Assembly (NCBI GenBank): GCA_903882875.1
Contig: CAIRYQ010000114.1
Coordinates: 1-39,263, forward strand
Reading direction: 5' to 3'
DNA length: 39,263 bases
From: an uncultured Spartobacteria bacterium
GTDB taxonomy: Bacteria; Verrucomicrobiota; Verrucomicrobiia; Chthoniobacterales; Chthoniobacteraceae
Each line of letters opens with the position of its first letter. Within the stretch, counting starts at the first letter, position 1. A program made the position numbers and the translations under genes. The notes under the pieces were generated by a model. It made no database searches and had not been told where the DNA came from. It worked only from the letters and a program-made list of their open reading frames with translations. Positions 34,982-39,263 of the stretch are shown here, in pieces.

Positions 34982-35746
34982 ATGAGAGTGTCATCTTGCT
35001 ATATGTGCGATGCACCCGCCACTAGCCGCGAGCACGTTCCGCCGAAGTGCATCTTTCCCGAGGACGCCCACCTCCGAAAGAACCTCATTAAAGTTCCAAG
35101 CTGCGATGCGCACAACCTGCGAAAGAGCAAAGACGACGAGTTACTACGGAGCGTGCTTGCGTGCGCACCCGCAACCAACGACTTAGCCTTACGTGTAGTC
35201 GAGCAGACGGTTTTACCTGCATGGGAGCGACGCCCCCACATTCTCCACACGTTTCTTCCCAACCCCACGCCATTGAAAGTCGGCGACGACGAGACGATTT
35301 CCTTTACGATCGACATTCCTCGATTCGAGTCGTCTGTTCGCGCGATCGTTCGCGGCCTCTTCTTCGCGGACACCGGCAAAAAGCTTTTGGCGGAGCTTAC
35401 CGTCGTCTGGGGCGCACTCCTTAATCGAGAGCGCACCAAGGCTCTATTCCTTCAGCTCATCCGCAACGGAGAGCAGAGACTGCCCCCGATGCGACGCGGC
35501 ACCAATCCCAAGGTTTTCAAATACGACTTCCACGAGTCCGAGCTTAACACGGATGGCTTATGCCGCCTCCGCTTCTACGAAGGGCACCCAATTTATGTCA
35601 CATGGCGAATGGCCTATGCGCTGCAGAGAACCGCTCCGGCTGTCACGCCTGCTGCTTCCGGCCTCCGCCTTGCCCCCGCCGCGCAGCAGTCGCGCCAGCC
35701 TCCGCGGTCTCTGAGCTTGAGGTCGTTAGGCGACTACGCCGCATGA
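34982..35746 (+). CDS. HNH-endonuclease-like cassette protein, reading through the attC
   Basis: It encodes 254 residues from ATG 34982. The N-terminus has zinc pairs CYMC (C6, C9) and later C23, C41, H44, with the HNH-like EHVPPKC and CDAHNLRKSKDDE (H18, N45). The middle (about 60-200) has no recognised domain. From residue about 211 the frame runs straight through attC 1, adding about 44 residues (YALQRTAPAV ... SLRSLGDYAA). It stops at 35744-35746, overlapping the next gene as ATGA. The normal stop appears lost. It is probably a DNA or RNA nuclease; as the first cassette it would be driven from the attI promoter. Confidence 0.78.
   Translation: MRVSSCYMCDAPATSREHVPPKCIFPEDAHLRKNLIKVPSCDAHNLRKSKDDELLRSVLACAPATNDLALRVVEQTVLPAWERRPHILHTFLPNPTPLKVGDDETISFTIDIPRFESSVRAIVRGLFFADTGKKLLAELTVVWGALLNRERTKALFLQLIRNGEQRLPPMRRGTNPKVFKYDFHESELNTDGLCRLRFYEGHPIYVTWRMAYALQRTAPAVTPAASGLRLAPAAQQSRQPPRSLSLRSLGDYAA
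35612..35731 (+). other. attC recombination site 1
   Basis: This is a 120-bp site: left end GCCTATGCGCTGCAGAGAAC, right end GAGCTTGAGGTCGTTAGGC. The GTTAGGC core (35725-35731) matches GTTRRRY, and the right half inverts to pair with the left. An inner stem CTGCTGC (35649-35655) pairs with GCAGCAG (35683-35689). It shares length and layout with the site at 37835-37954, whose inner stem differs but still pairs. Confidence 0.8.
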
Positions 35747-36117
35747 ACACCGAAATTGACATCTTTGGCGAGTTCCTCATGGAGAACCTGCGAGACGTAG
35801 CCATCGCACTCTGCAATGGTTTGGCGGACTCGAAATTCGATTCACCGGGACACCGAGAGATTCAAAAGGAACTCCAATCGCTCACGCCTTCGCAGAAGGA
35901 AGCCTTCAAAAAGGCAGTTACATACTGCATCGATGGTGGCATCAACGACTTTCTGTATCGGCTGGACAAGGAATCCCGGACAAAGAAGCGTCTAGACATA
36001 CAAGTAAACGGGCGGAGCACTTCGGAGCTTTGCGATGGTCTTGCCAAACATCTTTATGGCGCGACTGGCTGGAAAGCAAGATTCAGTAAGAGCGTGCCTA
36101 CTACGACGGATACTTAG
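35743..36117 (+). CDS. Cassette gene, small protein of unknown function
   Basis: It encodes 124 residues from ATG 35743, overlapping the previous stop (ATGA) for translational coupling. MNTEIDIFGEFLMENLRDVA is followed by a helical segment (IALCNGLADS) and TYCIDGGINDFLYRLDKESR. The C-terminus contains ELCDGLAKHLYGATGWKARF. No family is recognised. It lies between attC 1 and a further core; the flanking sites show that it moved as an integron cassette. Its base composition is less GC-rich than the chromosome around it. Confidence 0.65.
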   Translation: MNTEIDIFGEFLMENLRDVAIALCNGLADSKFDSPGHREIQKELQSLTPSQKEAFKKAVTYCIDGGINDFLYRLDKESRTKKRLDIQVNGRSTSELCDGLAKHLYGATGWKARFSKSVPTTTDT

Positions 36118-36529
36118 CCATGTTACGTAGCAACTCTATTCAAGGCGCAATCCGTGTTCGACCGTCGCCTAACCCCTATGAAAGTGGTCAAGATGGAAGT
36201 TGGGTGAACTGAGTTGGATGTTTTTGTTTTGGTGTTCCTGTAAGGGTGGGTTGGGTTTGGGGTTGGGTGATCTTGGGAACGTTTCCGCTTCGGTGGATGT
36301 GGCTGAGGGCTTCAGCGTCCATTCTCCTATCCGTGCTCGGCCTCCCCTTCCGGGGCGGACGGCACCATATGACGGATGCGTCGGGTGAAGCGGAACGGGG
36401 CGCGGTCCAATCTATGGCGTCGCACTTCGTGCTGCCGAGTGCCGGTTAGGCTGCGGACTCGCGCCACGTTCCAAAGCGTTCAAGATTCTGGTGACTGGTT
36501 GCTGGTTGCTGGTGATTAGTTCCGGGTTC
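36118..36529. other. Gene-free cassette-array region with GCCTAAC (36167) and GTTAGGC (36445) boxes
   Basis: GCCTAAC (36167-36173) fits RYYYAAC, the left box of an attC. GTTAGGC (36445-36451) fits the right box. The 280 bases between are too long for one simple attC and contain a G-rich tract (about 36243-36282, GGGTGGGTTGGGTTTGGGG) but no credible gene. It may be a cassette without a gene, with degenerate sites. From 36488 the words GTGACTGGTTGCTGGTTGCTGG, like those at 19167, precede the transposase stop. Confidence 0.5.
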
Positions 36530-37792
36530 TTAGTTGCTGGATGTTCGTTTGTGCGTGGGAGCGGGAGCGGGCGGCGGCGTAAAGCCGCGTGGCGGCCACG
36601 CCGCTATACGCGGGACTGTTCCCCCTGAATCAACAACCGCTTCCTCCGCTTGCGCGAGTTGGCCGCCGCCGTTCACGCGGAGGCCGAGCTGGGCGGCGTT
36701 GCAGCGTCCGGTGTTCAGCCGCCACAAGTCCACGGCGAGCTGTCGGGCCACGGCGACGATGGCCTTCTTGCGCTGCGCGCCGGTGGCCTTCGCGCCTTTG
36801 CCCAATATCGGCAGCCGCCTGGCCACGGGCGGGTAGCAGGGCTGGAAGCGGACCATGCGCCACGCCATCTCGACCAGGGCTGCCCTCAGCCTCGGGTTGC
36901 CGTGCTTGGTGACGCTGCCGGTGACGCGCTTGCCTCCGCTGCTGTATTCGCCGGGGCAGAGGCCGGTGTAGCTGCTCACCTGCCGCCGGTTGTTGAACCG
37001 GTGCCAGTCGCAGACTTCGCGGGTGAGCACGGTGCCGGTCATTTTGCCCTGCCCGGAGGGAAGGCCCGGAGGTGCCGCGGCCTCCAACGTGCCGGTAAGC
37101 ACGGCGATCTGCGTGTCGAGCACGGCCAATACGGGGCGCAGCACTTCGAGCCGTTCGCGCAGCCACGCGGGGAGCGCGCCGGCCAATGCTTTCCAGCCCG
37201 CGGCCCGCCACCAGCGCGCGGGGACGGGCGCGGTGCGGTGCGGTCCGCCGGAGTGGTTCACCACCAGTGCGCGGCCCTGCGCGGCGAGCCGGGTGCGGGC
37301 GCGCACGAGCGTCTCGCGCTGGCGGTGCTCGGCCCGCAGGCGTTCCTCGTCCTCAGTGGGCACGCGGATGACGGCCAGCTCCCGGCGGTTGCCATCCACA
37401 AAGCGCGAGAGCCGCTGGCACAGTGCGGCGGCGTCGCGCCCGTCGGTCTTCACCCGCTCCCGGCGCTCGTCCAGCCTGCACGGCGCGACGACGTGGCATT
37501 CCGCACCCAGCGCCCGGAGCGCCCGCTGCAGCCCGAACCCAAACCCGCACGCCTCATACACCGCGAACACCCGGTGCCCGCGCGCCACCAGCCGCCCCAC
37601 CCACGGCACAAACGCCGCGGGCGCAAACCGCTGCGCGGGCCGCGGTGTGGCGTGGTCCTCCTGCGCCACGACGACGTAGCTGCCCTGGTGGACGTCCACC
37701 CCGAGCTTGATCACGCCCGGGGTGCCCTGATACTCGTTGCCGGAGACCGCCAAAGCGGCCCCCACTTCGTGATGAACGTTTGCAGTAATCAT
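36530..37792 (-). mobile_element. IS110-family transposase gene (insertion sequence in the cassette array)
   Basis: It encodes 420 residues from ATG 37792 (MITANVHHEVGAALAVSGNE). The N-terminal RuvC-like DEDD domain is visible as IKLGVDVHQGSYVVVAQ, VYEACGFGFGLQRAL and KTDGRDAAALCQRL. The C-terminal transposase_20 part has REVCDWHRFNNRRQVSSYTG, LCPGEYSSGGK and TKHGNPRLRAALVEMAWRM. IS110 elements lack typical terminal repeats, so exact ends are not visible; they lie between about 36460 and 37834. The start is 43 bases from the left end of attC at 37835. Some IS110/IS1111 members insert specifically in attC sites, which this placement suggests. Confidence 0.92.
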
Positions 37793-37834
37793 ATCGCCGG
37801 TGAACCAACCAGCCCACCAGCCCACTTCCATGCC

Positions 37835-37954
37835 ATCTATGCGCTGCAGCGAACCGCTCCGTGCGTCACGGCACCTGCTTCCGCCGCCGCCTTTCCGCCC
37901 ACCATGCAGGTGCCGCGCCGCACTCCGCCGTCGCTGAGCTTGGGGTCGTTAGGC
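37835..37954 (+). other. attC recombination site 2 (120 bp, homologous to site 1)
   Basis: The left end is ATCTATGCGCTGCAGCGAAC, the right end GAGCTTGGGGTCGTTAGGC with core 37948-37954. It aligns with site 1 throughout. The inner stem is GGCACCTGC (37870-37878) with GCAGGTGCC (37906-37914), different in sequence from the site 1 stem but equally paired, so pairing rather than sequence is preserved. Confidence 0.82.
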
Positions 37955-37973
37955 CACTGAACAGTCACCCAAA

Positions 37974-38495
37974 ATGAACGAACGTCGCACTCTACTCTTG
38001 CGGATTGCCGCTTCCATCCTTGCACTTTCAATCGCAGCTTTACACATGGTGTTTCCCCGGTTCATTCCGGACGCGATTTCAATCGGTTTGATATTATTCG
38101 CCGTTATTCCTTGGATCTCTCCCATCATTCAGTCAATCGAGGTCGCAGGTGTCGGCAAGCTGGTGCTGCAGGTGCAAGAGGTAAAAAAGAACCAGGCTAA
38201 TTTACAGGATGAGGTAGATGCTCTGAGGTTTTTACTCAGCGGCTTTGTCACAGACTGGGAATACGAACACCTTCGGAAGCTTGCCGGAGGACTTCCATTT
38301 GAGTATCAGCGAGGAGCCGGAAAGGATGATCGCTTTACGGGTGAGGTCATACGCATGCGGGACTTTGGACTAATCTCGAAACGAATCAGTTATGCACTTT
38401 GGGACATACCTCTTTCCGGTAATCTGAAAGACTACGTTGAACTTACAGATCGAGGCAGAAGTTATCTAAAACTCCGGGAGTATGCCAAGGCCTGA
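37974..38495 (+). CDS. Cassette gene: membrane protein with coiled coil and wHTH-like end
   Basis: It encodes 173 residues from ATG 37974, 20 bases after the attC core. Two hydrophobic helices (about residues 8-24, LLRIAASILALSIAALH, and 30-50, ISIGLILFAVIPWI) are followed by a coiled-coil stretch (QVQEVKKNQANLQDEVDALR). The C-terminal part (FVTDWEYEHLRKLAGG ... DYVELTDRGRSYLKL) has the look of a winged helix. The stop TGA (38493-38495) lies inside the left box of the next attC, as is typical of integron cassettes. Function unknown. Confidence 0.78.
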   Translation: MNERRTLLLRIAASILALSIAALHMVFPRFIPDAISIGLILFAVIPWISPIIQSIEVAGVGKLVLQVQEVKKNQANLQDEVDALRFLLSGFVTDWEYEHLRKLAGGLPFEYQRGAGKDDRFTGEVIRMRDFGLISKRISYALWDIPLSGNLKDYVELTDRGRSYLKLREYAKA

Positions 38496-38520
38496 CCATG
38501 CGCTGCAGCGGCGGACATGG
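38490..38520 (+). other. Truncated attC (left half only), end of the array
   Basis: GCCTGACCATGCGCTGCAGCGG (first 20 bases are the left box plus the ATGCGCTGCAG arm) matches the left arms of the two complete attC sites. No matching GTTAGGC right half follows; the next gene's stop lies at 38543. This marks the right boundary of the integron array, probably a deletion join. Confidence 0.65.
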
Positions 38521-38542
38521 TCCACGGAGAGGCCGCCGCCGC

Positions 38543-38908
38543 TTATTTCAAATCCCGCTCCTCGACGTGGAACTTGTGCAGCACCCGGTGGAAGACTGGC
38601 GAGAGCACGATGCCCGTCGTGCTGATCAGGATCAGCCCGGAGAAAAGCGCATACGCCGAGGCGAAGACCTTCGCCGCATTCGTGGCCAGCGGGTTCACCG
38701 GCCCCATGCCCGAGAGAATCATGGACGCATCCAGCAGCGCATCCACCCACTTCAGCCCGCCGATGAAATGATACCCGAGGACGCCGATGCCGAGCGAACA
38801 CCCGATCAGCCCGCCCGCCAGCGCCAGTGCCCGCAGGAGGCGGTGGTAAAAGGGACGCTGCGCGCGCGGCTGCGGCCCTGCGGATGGTTTGGATGAAGGC
38901 TCGGCCAT
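38543..38908 (-). CDS. Two-helix membrane protein, ion-channel-like
   Basis: It encodes 121 residues from ATG 38908 (MAEPSSKPSAGPQPRAQRPF); longer in-frame starts extend into repeat DNA. Helix 1 (LLRALALAGGLIGCSLGIGV) and helix 2 (VFASAYALFSGLILISTTGI) flank a loop with LLDASMILSGMGPV, which occupies the place of a pore helix and filter but lacks the potassium signature TVGYG. A short cytoplasmic tail (FHRVLHKFHVEERDLK) follows. It may be a channel relative or a scaffold; ion selectivity cannot be read. It lies just outside the integron. Confidence 0.68.
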   Translation of the reverse strand: MAEPSSKPSAGPQPRAQRPFYHRLLRALALAGGLIGCSLGIGVLGYHFIGGLKWVDALLDASMILSGMGPVNPLATNAAKVFASAYALFSGLILISTTGIVLSPVFHRVLHKFHVEERDLK

Positions 38909-39040
38909 CGTGGGTTTTCTTCGGATGTTAGGGCTAGGGATGCGGGAAGCGAGCGGCATCGTGCGGAAAGCCACGCGCCACGGATATCCGTTAAAAAGCG
39001 ACGTTTTGGAGCTGGTGGCTGGCAGTCTGAGGCCCGCGCG

Positions 39041-39263
39041 CAAGGCTCCGAGTGCGGCGCGCGGGGCTCGGAAGCCCGTTTGCAAAGCTCAGAGTGTCGC
39101 GCGCGACGTTCCGAGGCCGGCGCACCGGGTTCCGAACCTTGCACCGCAAGGCTCAGAACGCGGCGCGCGGGGCTCGGAAGCCCATTTGCAAGGCTCAGAG
39201 TGTCGCGCGCGACGTTCCGAGGCCGGCGCACCGGGTTCCGAACCTTGCACCGCAAGGCTCAGA
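39041..39263. repeat. 106-bp tandem repeat running off the window edge
   Basis: CAAGGCTC recurs at 39041, 39147 and 39253 with identical spacing of 106 bases, and the sequence between repeats is nearly identical (for example GCGGGGCTCGGAAGCCC at 39061 and 39167; TGTCGCGCGCGACGTTCCGA in both). A partial internal copy sits at 39083. At least 2.1 copies are visible. The minus-strand open frame through it has no recognisable domain and is probably not a gene. Confidence 0.85.

Noticed and set aside
36200-36388. 62-residue frame MGELSWMFLFWCSC
   Set aside because: Glycine/leucine-rich because of a G-run tract; there is no start context or homology, so a cassette gene is not supported.
36650-37960. 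436-residue open frame on the plus strand
   Set aside because: It is antisense to the IS110 transposase, whose catalytic motifs are unmistakable.
38806-39255. 149-residue minus-strand frame through the tandem repeat
   Set aside because: The repeat keeps frames open by composition; there is no domain, and the real gene at 38543-38908 starts within it in another frame.

Overview
The window looks like chromosomal DNA of a GC-rich member of the Planctomycetes-Verrucomicrobia-Chlamydiae group, most likely Verrucomicrobiota. The clues are a cytochrome c/DUF1549/DUF1553 giant, a DUF1501 Tat protein, ThuA, PQQ-like propeller and ceramidase-type secreted proteins, DUF2851, and a Pup-ligase-family (PafA/Dop) enzyme. 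No rRNA, tRNA or CRISPR array was seen. All assignments come from reading motifs by eye; no database search was run.

Layout. (1) 1-1360: a broken site-specific DNA methyltransferase. Its 5' end is on the minus strand, flanked by perfect 48-bp inverted arms. Its middle and 3' end lie on the plus strand and are interrupted by a small hypothetical gene plus a PIN-domain gene. (2) 1361-2903: an SH3-like membrane protein gene bracketed by two ~150-bp REPIN-like palindromic elements. (3) 2941-8747: an AraC regulator divergent from four tightly packed genes (enolase-superfamily dehydratase, DapA-like aldolase, NAD-dependent epimerase-like protein, Fe-type alcohol dehydrogenase). This looks like a sugar-acid catabolic operon. 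(4) 8868-28700: mostly housekeeping and secreted metabolism. It includes the cytochrome-c DUF1549/DUF1553 protein, a Zn-ribbon coiled-coil protein beside a PafA/Dop-family enzyme, Hsp20, a PQQ-like propeller, DUF1501, DUF2851, an ArfB-like GGQ protein, phosphopentomutase, GDP-fucose synthase, ThuA, an alpha/beta hydrolase, ceramidase, a methyltransferase and a PHP phosphoesterase. (5) 28801-30645: a B12-binding radical SAM protein whose gene carries two in-frame palindromic insertions. (6) 30701-33229: an AT-richer protein kinase and a secreted SGNH hydrolase. (7) 33801-38520: a chromosomal integron. It has the C-terminal half of an integron integrase (the N-terminal half is missing and a GIY-YIG gene abuts the break), an attI-like region with iterated GTCGTATA palindromes and a TATAAT box, and cassettes encoding an HNH-like protein, a small unknown protein and a membrane/coiled-coil protein. 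Two homologous 120-bp attC sites show covarying stems, a third attC is truncated, and an IS110-family transposase gene sits beside one attC. (8) 38543-39263: a two-helix channel-like protein and a 106-bp tandem repeat running off the edge.

The strongest candidates for something undescribed are the immobilised integron and its attC read-through gene architecture, the protein-coding palindromes in the radical SAM gene, and the methyltransferase inverted repeat, whose flipping would restore an interrupted reading frame.
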